The translations under genes and the position numbers were made by a program. DNA of 64,000 bases from NCBI RefSeq assembly GCF_030936135.1, contig NC_082637.1, positions 3,100,001-3,164,000 of the forward strand, read 5' to 3'. Positions within the stretch are counted from its first letter, which is position 1; each line of letters begins with the position of its first letter. Origin of the DNA: Gavia stellata (taxonomy: Eukaryota; Chordata; Aves; Gaviiformes; Gaviidae). Below are positions 23,601 to 34,300 of this stretch, piece by piece. The notes below the pieces were generated by a model. The model was not told the DNA's origin, made no database searches, and saw only the letters and a program-made list of their open reading frames with translations.

Positions 23601-26600
23601 TGGGATGTAATCCTTTTTCAGCAGAAGAGGGATGTGACAGATGGCTTCATTACAAGTTTCTCAGCGCAGAGTTGGTAGCTGATAATGATCGGGGTTTCAT
23701 CTGGGTGAAGGACATGCTATGGACAGCTAAGTGTCTCTGTGTATAATGGTTTCTTCTGGTTGTTGCAATGGAAATAGGTTATTTAGGGAAGCAAAACTTG
23801 CACCTTTGCTACAATAGACCATATGTATGCATCGAGGTATCTCAGGCTGGATGACAAAACAGAGACAGCAGTTTTTGCATTAGCTTTTTCATTAGCTGTT
23901 ACCTACATCAGCTGCCTTCCTCCCCCTCTGTCTTTTCTCTCCCTTAAAGAATTGTGGTATCTTGAGGTGATGGAAATCACGTTATTCTGGCTGTAGTCTC
24001 AGAAGTGCTAGACGAGTTTCTGCCATAGCACTTTGGTCCTGGCTTGCAGGTGGATGGTTGGTAACAATTTCTTTGTACATTTGCAATGTTGCGTTACCCC
24101 ATCGTGTAAACTTTCACAGAGTAAGCACCATGGATCCCATCCTTAGCTACTCTCACACGACTCCACTGACGTCAGAATTCAGCCCAAGACATGTGCCAGC
24201 CTGCCCAGTAGACTGCTAACTATTTCCACCTTCTTTCCTTCTTTACTGTTCAAAGTTTTTTGGATTACTTAGTGGCTCAAATAATATATACTGAGTTTCA
24301 AAGCTGTTTTACCAGCTTCTGAAAGTGAATTTGGCCGTTCAGGAAGATAGCAAAGTCAGCGTTGGCTTTGAAACACTGGAAGAGTCAGTCGGTGCTTTAT
24401 GTCCAGAATAACAAGTTATGTTCCTTAGGAGGTGCAGCTTCTACTTCCATATGGGGAAGATTAGACATGTTGTTTATGGCAAACCTGCTGATGCATGTTA
24501 GAATATTTATTGACATTACAGAAAAGACAATTTAAAAACAGGTTAACAAAAACCTGTGTACCTTCAAGACAGCTGAGGCATTGTTTCTGAGACCTATAGA
24601 TAAGCTAATGGTGGCCACATACTGTTTTACGACTATGAGTGCTCGTGAACTTACTCAAATGCAGGATGTTCAGGAATTATGCTAAGTTACCTTATTGATG
24701 CTGCTTTAGGATTATTTTTTTCTTTTGGCTAAATGATCTTGAATATACATATACTTGTTTGATCTTGAATATATGTTTGCTATTTTTCATTGTTTCTTTA
24801 AGAACTCAACTTTACTGTCCATTTTCCTGTACTTCCCAATATAAAGTGGAATGGTTTGAAGCCATGGAAATTCAGTAACTGTCCATCAGAATATAAGGAT
24901 ACAATTCCTTTGTGCAACCTTGTGTCCGTCAGAGATGCAGTGCTCTGAACATCCAGCACAGACACAGGATAGATAATATAGGCAGAAACAGGAGGAACAC
25001 ATGGCTCTGTTATCAGTTAGTGGTTACGGCTGCGTGTGAAGACTTGAATATAGATCATATATGCTGCAATGATATCGATTTCTCTGAAGAGATGACTCTG
25101 TCTATCCACTTGAAATATTTGGAATACATCAGGCATTCCAGTGTTTTGGTATTGAAGTGCATGTGATAATTAAAGAGAAAAATCCTGAATTCTATTGAAC
25201 GATATGCTAAAATGTTCATGCTTTAACAGGTCTGATGGATGACGCTAATTCTCTAACGTCAGCAAGAAAGGCTTTAAATGCTTATCTTTGCTCTTCAGTG
25301 TTCCAATTAAACTAATTCTAGCCATCACTTAGTTGGAAGTTATGCAATGATTTTACAAGCTGGCTATTTTTACCGTTGCAGGAAGAACAGCAGCAACTAA
25401 TTAAGCTAGAAAATGAGCAACTTCAGGTGGAGAAACTACAGAAACAGAAGAAATGCAGGGATATGTTGCTCAGTGCAGCACAGGACAAGAAGAATCGTCT
25501 TAATGAAGAAAGACAAGGTGAACTTGCCCTAGAGATGAAGATCTTAGAAAAATCTCTTCAGGAACCCCAGGAAGACACTGAGGAGAAAACAAAAAGAAAA
25601 GTAAGGGCTGGAGGTGTTCATGGGGAAGTTGTGGGGCAATACCTCATCTACACTGATTTTGTGTCCCTTAGTGAACTCCACAGTATAAATGAGATCAGAC
25701 ACAAGCCCTTTTCTCTGAACAAGTTGATTCTTTTGTTGCATAGCCTGTTGCTTCTCCTCCTGCCAGCGCTCTACTTCTCTGAAGAAGCCCATTATCTGTT
25801 AAAATCAAAGCGAGTGCTTTAAAGCATGCTTTGCAATCAGCAAGGCTACCAGGCTAGACGAAAGAAGGTGGTTCTCAGCAAATCCTGGAATCTTGTCCCT
25901 CTGTGCTGATTTCATTGTGTATAAATCACCTGAGCTTTTTCATCCTTATACTGCATGGATGTAATGGAGGTTAGGAAAATATTTTTTGTTTTGTGGTCCT
26001 GATTTAATAAATATTTGTAACTGTAGAGGAAAGTAAATATTTAACTTAATCTAATTCATTAATGCTATGAAACAGTTCTAAGTTTTCAAAAGCTGGATAT
26101 ATAGATGCAAAACCTCATGTCAAATATCTTCGCAATGCCTTGAAACCATATATGTCTGCCACTTACTAAATTTAAAACAAGTAGATTGTCCAACTTCAGG
26201 GTGAAAACAGGTCTCAAGGTAACTTCGAGAGAGATGGGAGCGGCATTCATTACTCTGCTCAAGGTATTTAGAAGCTCATGTAGGTTAGGAAAGTTGTATA
26301 AATGCACTGTTAAACCTTGGCACAAAATTAGAGGAGGTTATTTATTACTATTTGCTATTACATTTATGGATCCCAAGGCTTCTAATGCAGGTGAGGTTGA
26401 AGTAACCTGGTCAGCTGTGGAAAGTTTGGAAAATGTCTTGTGTTGTAGGCAGCTGAGCTGCTATGGGGGAAGGGATCACTCTGTATTTGTTCTGCTCTTA
26501 CGCTGTTGTCCAGACACTGTCGACTGGCCAGGAAGAAGATTCTGTACAGCTCTTCCCCCTAACAGGGTTTGGGATGGAGCTCTAGGCTCCCCAGTTCCTA

Positions 26601-29246
26601 CAGTAGCTGCAAACCACAACTTCTCTTCACGTTTTGAAATGCTTTTTTGAACTCATTTGCTCAGATCTGCAAATGTGTGTGTGTGTGTTTGCAGCAAGAG
26701 CTGTTCAAGGAGCAACAGGCTTACCTGGCATACCTGGCTCAACAGCTGGAAGAGGAGAAACAACATGAAAAAGAAGCGGACAAGCTCCTCAAAGAAGAAA
26801 TGGCAAAGGTTTGGGCCAAGAAGGCTGAGCAAACGCGATTAGAAAAGGAGGCTAGACAGCAGCTACTGAAAGATGTTCTGGATACAAGACAACTGCAGAT
26901 TGAGGAGAAGTGTAAGTAATAACAGCTTGCTGCCTGTGCACCAAACCTGCCGCATGAATGCAAGTCTTGGCAAAGGCGGAGGGAGTACAACCTGCTGCTT
27001 TTGGGAAAACCATCTGGCCCAGCGTGCACAGGCTGTATGGTTGAGTGAACAACAATGCTACTGTTTCTGAATCTGTTTCTGAAACTTTACTCCTACAGGC
27101 ATTCCTTACACTAATTTCCCATTGCTATCACCCGAGCAAAGCCTAGCAAAGTAAGGATTGCATGAGCAAGCAGTTGTTGTTATTAAGTTCTGAATGTGAA
27201 ATCTTTTCTATTCTGAGTGGATGAAAAACAAATAAGCAGAGAATATGCTTGCCATTGTTTGTGTGCCTCCTCAGAAGCAACAAAACTCGGGCTTGCTATT
27301 TAGGCTACTTGGCTTGAATACAGTCTCGCTGTCCCTTCAAGCTTAGCAGTGCTGTTATCTTCTACAAGTATTTTTTTTTTTTTGCAGTGCAGAGAAACAC
27401 AAAGGAGCGGGAAGAACTTGCTCAAGAGAGGGAGTTATTAGCTGAAGCAATCACAGAACTCAAGCATATAGAAGAAGAAAAATATGCAAGGTATTTTTCT
27501 TTTACGCCATCGGTCCGTTTCATTGCAGATCAATCTTTTGAAGCTGTGAGTAGGCTAATTCTCACATTCACGTAACTCTAAGAGCACTGGGTGGGCTTTC
27601 CTCTGTTCAGGGAGGCTCTGCCACCATGCAGCCTATCAGCTCCAAACTGCTCAATAGCAGCCCTGTTATATTGCAATTGGTATTAAATCACTAATTCTGA
27701 TCTCATCATACAAATAATGGTGTTTCATTGCATATACTTGTCTTGGTCTTTTTGGACCATCATGTGACTTACATCGATCATGTTTATTAAATACATCCCC
27801 TCATACTCTGAGCTGTTATTACGAGTGGCAGAGGTTTGGGGAGGAGGGTTAATGAAAGGTTAGTTCATTATTTACCTAGGAGAACTAGTGTGTTCAGGCT
27901 TATTGCTAAACTCCACCCACACACATCCCTTAAACAATCGTATAGTCAGCCACCAAAATACCAGACTACTGCACATAACCTAGCAGCATGGGGTTCTCCT
28001 TACCTTATGGTTCCTCGGGGTGAGAATATAGTTATACGCAGTAGCTGAAATGTTCCTCTGGGTGTCATGCAAAGCCTAGGGCAAAGGGCCTTATTTCACC
28101 TACTCCGTTTCCCTTTTGTACTCCTGCCCTTTCTCCACAGTTGTCTGGGGAAGGTAACTGAGTAGCTCCTTCCAAAGCCAGTATCTGTTGTGTTCTCTGA
28201 TGGCTTTATTGGTAACAATCTCCTGGCTACGGCAGAAATCTCACCCTTCTGAAGGAAACGTGCTGGGCTTCATTTTTAGATACGCTTCACTTAGCAAAGA
28301 TGGCATTCAGTGGTGTCAGTAAGTGTTTGTGGTTCAACTGTGTTGCGTTAGCACTTAAGTCTTGACCGGACTGTTGGCATTTTAAGTGTCTGTGTGAGCC
28401 TGCTTGATTCCTGCTCCAGAAGTGCCTGAACATGTAGGTAGACGTCTACGCTTCTCCAGAGGGTAGTGAAAGTAATATATGAGACTCGAGGTAGAATGGA
28501 AGAATGATTTCTTCTGACAGCCGTTTCCCAGGGCATCAGTGCAACGCCACAGCAGGAGCCTGCACCTTGCCTTCCCCGTTGGCAGTAACTTGTTATCCTC
28601 AGAATGAGGGAGTGGAGATGGGGTGTAAGGTGGCTGCAGCAACGAGCCTGAGCTAGGAAAGGCCTGAGACCTGACACTCTCGTTCTCTGTCCTCCCACCG
28701 CCACTGTGAGGGGCAGGGAAGGCATGCTGATTACAACGGGTTATTTTTGCCTCTTTTTTTGTTAATCACTGATTTTGCAATCTGCTTTATAAGATACAAC
28801 AGAATGCAATTAATTCTCTGAAGAATGTAAGGTTAGCGTGTAGCATTTGATTAATAGAATGGTAGTTCTTCTTAACACCTAAAAGGAGTTTTGAATGGTT
28901 CTTTAGTCTAAGGTTGAATGCTAACAGATTAAATATAATAATAAAAAAGTTGTTTATTTTTTTTACCCACACTTCATAAATAAGTTATTCATATGTCATT
29001 TCCAGAAAAGTAAAGGAAGCAAAAGAATACCAAGAGCAACTCAGGGCTCAAATTGCCTATCGACAACAGGCCCGTGAAGCTGAGGAAGAAGAGAAGCAGC
29101 GAGAATATGAATTGGGTCTAGCAGCAGAGAGAGCTTACCAAGAAAGGGTACAGGACATTCTGTCAAGGCCTTGCATGAAACTAGCAAAAACCCACCCTTT
29201 GAGAAGAAAACTAACCTCTAACTCTCCAGAAGATCACTCACTATGA
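11576..29246 (+). CDS. CFAP53: Cilia- and flagella-associated protein 53, complete gene (8 coding exons)
   Basis: Coding exons: 11576-11653, 12311-12540, 14865-15038, 21643-21946, 25382-25600, 26695-26911, 27388-27490 and 29006-29246 (including stop). All introns are GT-AG and all phases agree. The spliced frame is 521 codons, against about 514 residues in human CFAP53. The product is almost entirely charged alpha-helical coiled coil (TPH, trichohyalin-plectin homology) from about residue 80 to 490. Collinear blocks with the human protein include REVTGP followed by KPPK, CEELRV, EEQMF-LW-EDRLAKEKRE, LKEEEARL, RLEKEARQQL and QIAYRQQ. CFAP53 is a microtubule inner protein of axonemal doublets and also a centriolar-satellite protein. 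It is needed for nodal cilia and left-right patterning (human HTX6). The N-terminus (MAMDAQRRRQRWY) and the C-terminal tail diverge from mammals, as expected. The next gene downstream, same strand, is MYO5B, as in human. Confidence 0.95.
11654..12310 (+). other. CFAP53: CFAP53 intron 1
   Basis: 657 bp, GTGAGG to TCTCTTACAG. The first 300 bp is still CpG island. No repeat or other gene is seen. Confidence 0.85.
12311..12540 (+). CDS. CFAP53: CFAP53 coding exon 2
   Basis: Acceptor TCTCTTACAG, donor GTAGCA at 12541. Starts in phase 0 with RAKPPKEQ, matching the human RSKPPKGQ, and ends in phase 2 within an Arg codon after DERRE. Charged helical sequence. Confidence 0.93.
12541..14864 (+). other. 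CFAP53: CFAP53 intron 2
   Basis: 2.3 kb intron. About one third is a single CR1 insertion (13267-14040) in antisense orientation. The rest shows no recognisable feature apart from a T9 run near 12906. Confidence 0.9.
13267..14040 (-). mobile_element. CR1 LINE, 3' part including the end of ORF2
   Basis: The longest CR1 copy in the window, antisense in CFAP53 intron 2. The left edge is the terminal octamer in reverse (CACAGAAT, 13267), followed by the 3' UTR. On the minus strand from about 13983 down to 13780 the end of the reverse-transcriptase ORF can be read: WLESG, AEKDLGIL, KLNISQQC, LAAKKANSILGC, SREVILPL. These are typical CR1 C-terminal blocks. Frameshifts and a deletion after VILPL make it inactive. 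It is 5'-truncated, as is usual. Confidence 0.92.
14865..15038 (+). CDS. CFAP53: CFAP53 coding exon 3
   Basis: Acceptor TTTTCATTACAG, donor GTATCT. The first base completes the Arg codon, then LRELLEAEESRYF, matching human LRELLALEENEYF. Ends with QQFR split in phase 2. Start of the continuous coiled coil. Confidence 0.95.
16282..16307. repeat. Perfect hairpin, 11-bp stem and 4-nt loop
   Basis: TTAGACACCTA - CCTC - TAGGTGTCTAA. The arms are exact reverse complements. A related word (TTTAGATGCCTAATT) recurs near 16516, which suggests both ends of an old interspersed element rather than a functional RNA hairpin. Confidence 0.55.
17405..17672. mobile_element. hAT-like non-autonomous DNA transposon (MITE)
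   Basis: The left end reads GGTCTTCAAACTTTTTTGAT followed by GCGCACCCC. The right end read in reverse is CGGTCTCCAAAGTGGGATG and then TGTGC. Both fit the terminal inverted repeat style of hAT/Charlie elements (CAGNGGTCTCCAAAC). The interior of about 230 bp is AT-rich and non-coding. A CTCTAGG word occurs near both ends and may be part of an 8-bp target duplication, but its register with the termini is not clean. Confidence 0.55.
19350..19470. repeat. Degenerate SINE/LINE-tail-like relic
   Basis: TGTACAGTGCTTAGCACC, then TTAGGTGCTTTACAAATAGAGG, then CCCCTAGCCCCAGAAGCTTAC resembles widespread amniote repeat tails. Family assignment cannot be made by eye. Confidence 0.35.
21285..21395. repeat. 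TA-rich low-complexity tract
   Basis: Interrupted TATATA/ATACACG runs over about 110 bp in CFAP53 intron 3, roughly 250 bp before the exon 4 acceptor. Likely unstable in length. Confidence 0.7.
21643..21946 (+). CDS. CFAP53: CFAP53 coding exon 4
   Basis: The largest exon. Acceptor TTGCCTTTCAG, donor GTAATT, ends phase 0 after EEEARLL. Reads EQCEELRVQWMKKHQKE, then EEQMFAELWKEDRLAKEKRE, both almost identical to the human TPH region. Confidence 0.97.
21947..25381 (+). other. CFAP53: CFAP53 intron 4
   Basis: 3.4 kb. The block at 22290-22760 has a repetitive look (reiterated CAGCAGGTCTGG / GATCAGGATCG words) but no family I can name. A perfect CRE palindrome TGACGTCA lies at 24167-24174 inside sequence that looks like an old repeat. 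No exon is recognised. Confidence 0.85.
25382..25600 (+). CDS. CFAP53: CFAP53 coding exon 5
   Basis: Acceptor ACCGTTGCAG, donor GTAAGG, phase 0 at both ends (73 codons). Starts EEQQQLIKLENEQL and ends EKTKRK. Coiled coil, rich in Q, E and K. Confidence 0.94.
25601..26694 (+). other. CFAP53: CFAP53 intron 5
   Basis: 1.1 kb intron ending in a (TG)7TTTGCAG acceptor. The exon 5 frame stays open for about 75 codons into the intron, but the reading there is not coiled coil and is not conserved. No repeat is recognised. Confidence 0.9.
26674..26694 (+). promoter_or_regulatory. CFAP53: (TG)7T3 acceptor tract of CFAP53 exon 6
   Basis: The 3' splice site of exon 6 is preceded not by a normal pyrimidine run but by seven TG dinucleotides, then TTT and GCAG. 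UG repeats at acceptors bind TDP-43 and CELF proteins and weaken splicing, with CFTR exon 9 as the known example. Regulation here is inferred from that analogy. Confidence 0.6.
26695..26911 (+). CDS. CFAP53: CFAP53 coding exon 6
   Basis: Reads QELFKEQQAYLAYLAQQ, then RLEKEARQQLLKDVLDTR, matching the human RLEKEARRQLVDEVMCTR. Donor GTAAGT at 26912; ends phase 1 (EEK plus one base). Confidence 0.96.
26912..27387 (+). other. CFAP53: CFAP53 intron 6
   Basis: 476 bp, GTAAGT to a T13 run and GCAG. Nothing else is seen. Confidence 0.9.
27388..27490 (+). CDS. CFAP53: CFAP53 coding exon 7
   Basis: Acceptor T13-GCAG, donor GTATTT. The split Leu codon is followed by QRNTKEREELAQE and ends HIEEEKYAR in phase 2. 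It aligns with the human QREAKEQEERAME and EEKENFAR blocks. Confidence 0.93.
27491..29005 (+). other. CFAP53: CFAP53 intron 7
   Basis: 1.5 kb, GTATTT to CATTTCCAG. No repeat family, RNA gene or extra exon recognised. Confidence 0.88.
29006..29246 (+). CDS. CFAP53: CFAP53 coding exon 8 with stop codon
   Basis: Continues the frame as KVKEAKEYQEQLRAQIAYRQQ (human block EYRKQLQMQIAYQQQ), then a basic tail ending SPEDHSL and TGA at 29244-29246. The tail differs from the mammalian C-terminus in sequence but is similar in length. Confidence 0.95.
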
Positions 29247-29590
29247 TATTTTTAGCTCACTCAGTTGCCTTTAAAAAAACATTTTCTAAGGGTGTTTATA
29301 ACTGACTCGAGTTAGTGGACCCCTCTCCACTGTGGTGCTCAAAATACTTAACTGGAAAATACAAGAAACGTAGCATTTTAAAGGTTATTTTTTCCCTATG
29401 GATTTTTTGACAAAATGACCAATCCAAAGCATTTGACATTTTAATACAAGAATACTATATGTTCTCTGCAGTATAATAATGTATTATTATGACACAAATG
29501 ATATGTAGGTGTTCTTTAAAATCTGCACAAAGAAAATTTGTAGAAGAGTTTCAGCAAACTTTTATTAAAATGCCTTTCAAACTGCAAATA
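29247..29590 (+). terminator. CFAP53: CFAP53 3' UTR and possible poly(A) signal
   Basis: AT-rich sequence after the stop. The first hexamer resembling a poly(A) signal is ATTAAA at 29564-29569, about 320 nt downstream. No canonical AATAAA is seen before it. The end of the transcript is therefore uncertain. Confidence 0.35.
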
Positions 29591-30519
29591 TTTGCAAAAT
29601 CTTTTTTTGTATTTAGACAAAAGTACTTGGTGACTCATCTTCATTTTCTTTGTTAAATATAAAACTATGAATCTGTCTTACTATGGGATGGACAGTAAGG
29701 AGCTGATATTGGTTTGCATATGTTCTGATAGCTGTTGAATGATCTGTGGAGTATCGGAGTCCCAAAGCTAGTCTGTGAGACCTCTGCTTGGACAGAATTA
29801 GCTGTGCAGGACTGAAGTTACCGTTTTCTTGCAAAAAGGGTTATTATTTATAATTTTGATGGCAACTCTGCCTCTTTGGACCGCCTTGCATTGCCACCAA
29901 TGCCATAGTCTGAGCACACAAAATGAAGGAGCCAGAGCACCAACAGCATTTTAAGACGGAGCAACACAAAAATTGGCCAGATGTCACCAGGAAGGTCTCA
30001 GAAGGCTTTTGACAGTGGCAGGGAGGGACACCTCCTCACTGGCCGCTCAGCTCTCCATGTTAATGGCCACGTTGCCCTTTATGCAGAAGGAGCAGTAGGT
30101 GACACAAGGTGGGAGCAATCCAGATTCTCCCTGTGGTATTACCCTCGACCAGCTCACTGGTACATATTTCATTAGTTTTTCCTCTGTGCTTTTCAGAGGA
30201 GGGAAGTGAAGAATCCATTTACAACCTCATATCCTTTCTTGCTCGTAGACTTTGTGGCATTTGGAAATGTTTTATCTTCTTTCTTGCATTTTACCATTTG
30301 AGTCTCTGCTGTTGCTTATCTGCAGATGTTTCTCTCTCCTCCTTCAGCTTTTGCCATCTTGCATCCAGCCCCTGCTTTTCCACCCTTTTCTTCTAAAACT
30401 TCCATCCCTCACTAAGCACTTCCTCTACCTTCTTCCTCCTCCCTACCTTCCCCCTTCAGTGTTTGGCTCCCTGTTGGCGAGTACCAGGACTCTCGAGGTT
30501 TTTGTTGTGTGGGAGCATG

Positions 30520-30590
30520 AACGGATGCACAGAGAAGCTGATAAACGGCTGGGATCGGAGCCCAGGAGTCCCAGCTCCCAGACCTCCTGG
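30520..30590 (+). mobile_element. MIR-like SINE relic
   Basis: GCACAGAGAAGCTGATAA, followed by GGGATCGGAGCCCAGGAGTC and CCAGCTCCCAGACC, follows the order and spacing of the 3' half of amniote MIR elements (GCACAGAGAGG ... AACCCAGGTCTCCTGACTCCCAG). Heavily diverged. Confidence 0.45.
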
Positions 30591-31267
30591 AATGAATCAG
30601 GAATAAACTACCTGCACAGTCGCCTCATCTTCTTGGTTTAAAGCAGACACCAAGTTGACAAATGCTTTTTGTCTGTGGAGAAAGCTGTACAGCTGCTTGC
30701 AAAAGGCCAGGTAGAGAAATATTCATCTGAAACAGTATCAGTGATCTTAGCAGAGCAACCCAGGTAATTATGGGTGTAAATGGTGGAAGAACCTGGCACT
30801 AAGATGTTGCCCCACTGAGGGACAAAGGAGTGTGGTGGGGTTTTGTCCTTGCTTACAGGCAAAACTACTCTGAGAGCAGCTTCCTGAGACAGCAGATGGA
30901 AGAGGGACAAGTTCACACCATCCAGACAGGTGAGTAGACAGAGCAGAGCGGAACCTCTTCATGGCTTGTTCCTTGAATTGCTTGTATCCAAACAGGGTCG
31001 GTCTCCCGCAGACATGGAGAAAGGAAACGTTCATAGATGTGAAAACGTGGCGAGGTGGGTGGTTAGTCGTGTTGTCTGGCCCTTACACAGTGCTTTTTCA
31101 GCAGCCATCTCCAAGGTCATACAGACTTCAGAGCCGCTCCTCCTACTTTGCAGGTGGGAAAGGCCATCCCAGATAATGGAAATAGTTTCATCAGTCCAGA
31201 GAGCTCAGGTAGTCTTAGGTCTCTGCTCTCACCCCTGGGTCAAATTGGCAGAATGATTAAGAGATTA

Positions 31268-31361
31268 ATTTCCTCATGTGCCACAGATTCCCGGTGTGGC
31301 CCTGCGCAAGCAATGTCGATTTTTCTTTACTGCTCTTTGAAAAATGAACATAATAGCACAT
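31268..31361 (-). mobile_element. MIR-like SINE relic, reverse orientation
   Basis: GCCACAGATTCCCGGTGTGG, then CCCTGCGCAAGC, then TTTGAAAAATGAACATAATA matches the reverse MIR core in order (TGTGACCTTGGGCAAGTCAC ... TGTAAAATGGGGATAATA). About 95 bp. Confidence 0.45.
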
Positions 31362-34300
31362 TCACAATTCCAGGATTAATTAAAGCGTGTTATTAAAGGC
31401 TGTGACACTGTCGTGTACACCCAATGTAGGAGACAAAAAATACCACATAGGTGAGCTCGGTGAGTTTCAGCCATCCAGAACCATAATAAATCTTTTTTTA
31501 AATAAAATAGCTCTGACCACCTTTTCTGAGTTATCAAGCATTTATAAAGTGTCTGAGCTCCTGCTCCTGGAGGCAAAATTCCCCTGCAATGAACATGAAG
31601 TTCAGACTGGAAGAGGTTTGCCTTCAGCAGAAATGAATTCCTGTGGGATAATGGGTAACCAAACTCTTCTGAGAGAAAACTGGTGGTTGATGAACATGTT
31701 GCTGGGGCTGACCCCTTTGCTGCTGAGTGCTTCGTAGACTTCAGGTGGGTCTAGAAGAAGGGATGAAGCTCACACCAGGCTGCTGAGTGGCTGGGTGGGT
31801 CAGCAGGCTCCTTTAGAAGCAACTTCTCCATGCCCCTAAGTAAGAATTATTTTTCTGTGTCAAGACTGAAGAGTTTTCTTAATCGGGGTATTTCCCCTGA
31901 GTGTTTGAGGGATCCTGGAGCCCAACCATCTATTAAACCGAGAGCGCAGGGACACGGCTGATAAGTGAAGCAGCCTGCTCCGTGGCTGGGTGACCGCTCC
32001 CTGCACCAGGGGTGTGAGCGACCCAAAGATGAAACCACTGGCATTTAAAAACCAGGCAGTTACAGCCTCTTCATTTATACAGTTACCAGAGCTTTGCAAA
32101 ATCTGCTTTCCTGTATTTTTCTATTACATTTTTCATGTTGACAGAGGAAGAGCTGAGGTGTGGAGTGTGCGGGTGACTTCCCTGCAGCAGAGCCGGGAAC
32201 GCCTGTCCCCGATCGCATCGTCCCAGACCTACTCCAAGGTTTGAACCCCCGGCCCTTGCCAAGGCTTTAAGACTTTTCTGCACCCACCCATCTGCTCATA
32301 AGGGCTTTTATACTGACCCCAGGACATTCCACGGTGATGTTCTTGGCCATGCACAAGGCGTTGAGCTGGAGAGCGGTTCCTGGTGCCCTGCGGCACGGTG
32401 CTGGCGTGGTCCCTGCTCCCCGGGGCCAGGCTGCAGGCTCCCGGGGCTCTGGGAGCACCTTCGGGGCTGGAAGCTCACTGCAAAGCTACATCCAGCTTTG
32501 GACAGAATCAGTCTTGTTTGCAGCAAAATCCTTCTTTGTTAATTATTCATTGCTTTAGCACCTTCATTAATTATTCATTACTTTAACACAGGTAGGAGCA
32601 CTTGCTGCAGAACCAGCCAGTGCAACCATGTCCAGGGTACGGTGACACTGTAGTCCCAGCTAGACACGAGGGTCGTGCCCAGATGTAGCACGTGGTGGCT
32701 TCTGCACAGCCCAGGAGGAGCAAAAAGTCCAGCTTCGAGGTCTTTGGGACAGGTCTGCATGTAAAAACTCAAGACCTGGGGTTGTATTTAGCAACAGTCA
32801 ACTCTGTCCCGATGCTATCTGGAGCTGTCAGGATTGATGCTCCATGTTTTTGCATTACATGCCACTGTGCCCCCATACAGGCGCTGTCACGTACAAGGGG
32901 CATCCAGCAAAAGCACAAACCTTTCCCTGCAAGCCTTAATAAGCATGCAGAGATTTTAAACTGCTTTGAACTGTGCAGATACTGCCCCTAATTTTGAGGA
33001 ATAAGGTTGACTCAGCTCTCGTTTTACCCATGGCCATGCACGCTCTCACCAGTAGATCCTGCTCCGAAGTATTTCCGTGGTGGATTTCAAGATGGGGTTA
33101 TCGGTGTTAACATACTGCTCCATGCATTGACATTCAACGCTGTAACTGTAATTTGGGGGTCAGGGGATTTCACTGCGGAACCGCTGGTTTCTCCTGCTCG
33201 TCTGAATTCAACGGCGAACTCGCTGTTGCTCCTCTACCTCATTAAAACCCCCAAGCTGCCGTGGAACGATGGGGTGCCTGTTGCAGAGCAGATAACTCCC
33301 CTCCTAACCTCCAGCCCCAGCACCCTGCCCACCTCGCCGAGTCCTCCAGAGCCCCTCGGTGCCATCGTCTGTCTGTCCCTGGGGTCTCCGTGTGTTGTTG
33401 CAACGCAGGGACAAGGCTGGGACCTGTGAGCATCTGGGGCAGCGCACGCATCTCCGACACCCATCCTGTACTTGCAAGGAAGCCACTGGCTCTGCTTAGA
33501 GGGGAAAACACCTGGTATTTTGTTCATTTTCACCTCTAAGTGCCTTCGACGTGAATGCAAGAGGTGGTGCCATAAAATGCTATTTAAGAGCCAGTACTCG
33601 TTAAACATTACGATCAACACAAGTTTTGATTCCCAAATGGAAAGAAGATTCTGTCTCCTGAAGGAAACAATTTCCAGCAACTTAGCACTTAGGACACACT
33701 TCAGGGATTTTGTATGTATTTTGGGGTTTTTAGTTTCTATCTTTTTAATTAAAGTTTTAGATTAATGGAAAATCACACACGGCATCAGCTGGTATTTCAT
33801 GGGAATGGCTGTGCTTTGCCTCTGGGCTATCACTGCTACCCAAGCTTCACTGAAACCTTTGCTCCCGATCGCACCCATACTTCAGATTTTGTTTCCAACA
33901 GTTGATTTAATAAAAGGAGAGGAGCAAGTTTTGTTTGCCCGACAAAGCTATCTGGGAGGCTTTGCAGAGATTGCGCTGTCAAATGTGTTACCCAGGGTAA
34001 TTTCTAGGCAGGGTGCAGGTTTTTCTCCCCTTCTTTGCTCCTTCCCAAACTTCCCCCGGAGCCACCTGCAATTTATTTGTATTCACCAAGGACGTCAGAG
34101 CTGGAGAAGAGAGATATCTGCGATGCTGGCTGTCCTCCCACCAAATCGGCGCTGCTTCCTACCAGGCTCTGGCTGGCTAAGGGAAAACATGCCGGGGCTG
34201 GGGGGGACAGTGTCACCCCCCCAAGGGACGAGGAGCAGAGGGTAAGATGCCACCAGCGATCGCTTTAAAGGAAGGCTGTGGGTGCCTTGTGAGCAGCACA

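Noticed and set aside
24167-24174. Perfect CRE palindrome TGACGTCA in CFAP53 intron 4
   Set aside because: It lies deep in an intron in sequence resembling an old repeat, without CpG island or clustered sites. A single 8-mer is expected by chance at this scale.
25601-25822. Open continuation of CFAP53 exon 5 into intron 5
   Set aside because: A strong GTAAGG donor sits at 25601 and exon 6 continues the homologous coiled coil in phase. The intronic reading is hydrophobic and unlike CFAP53.
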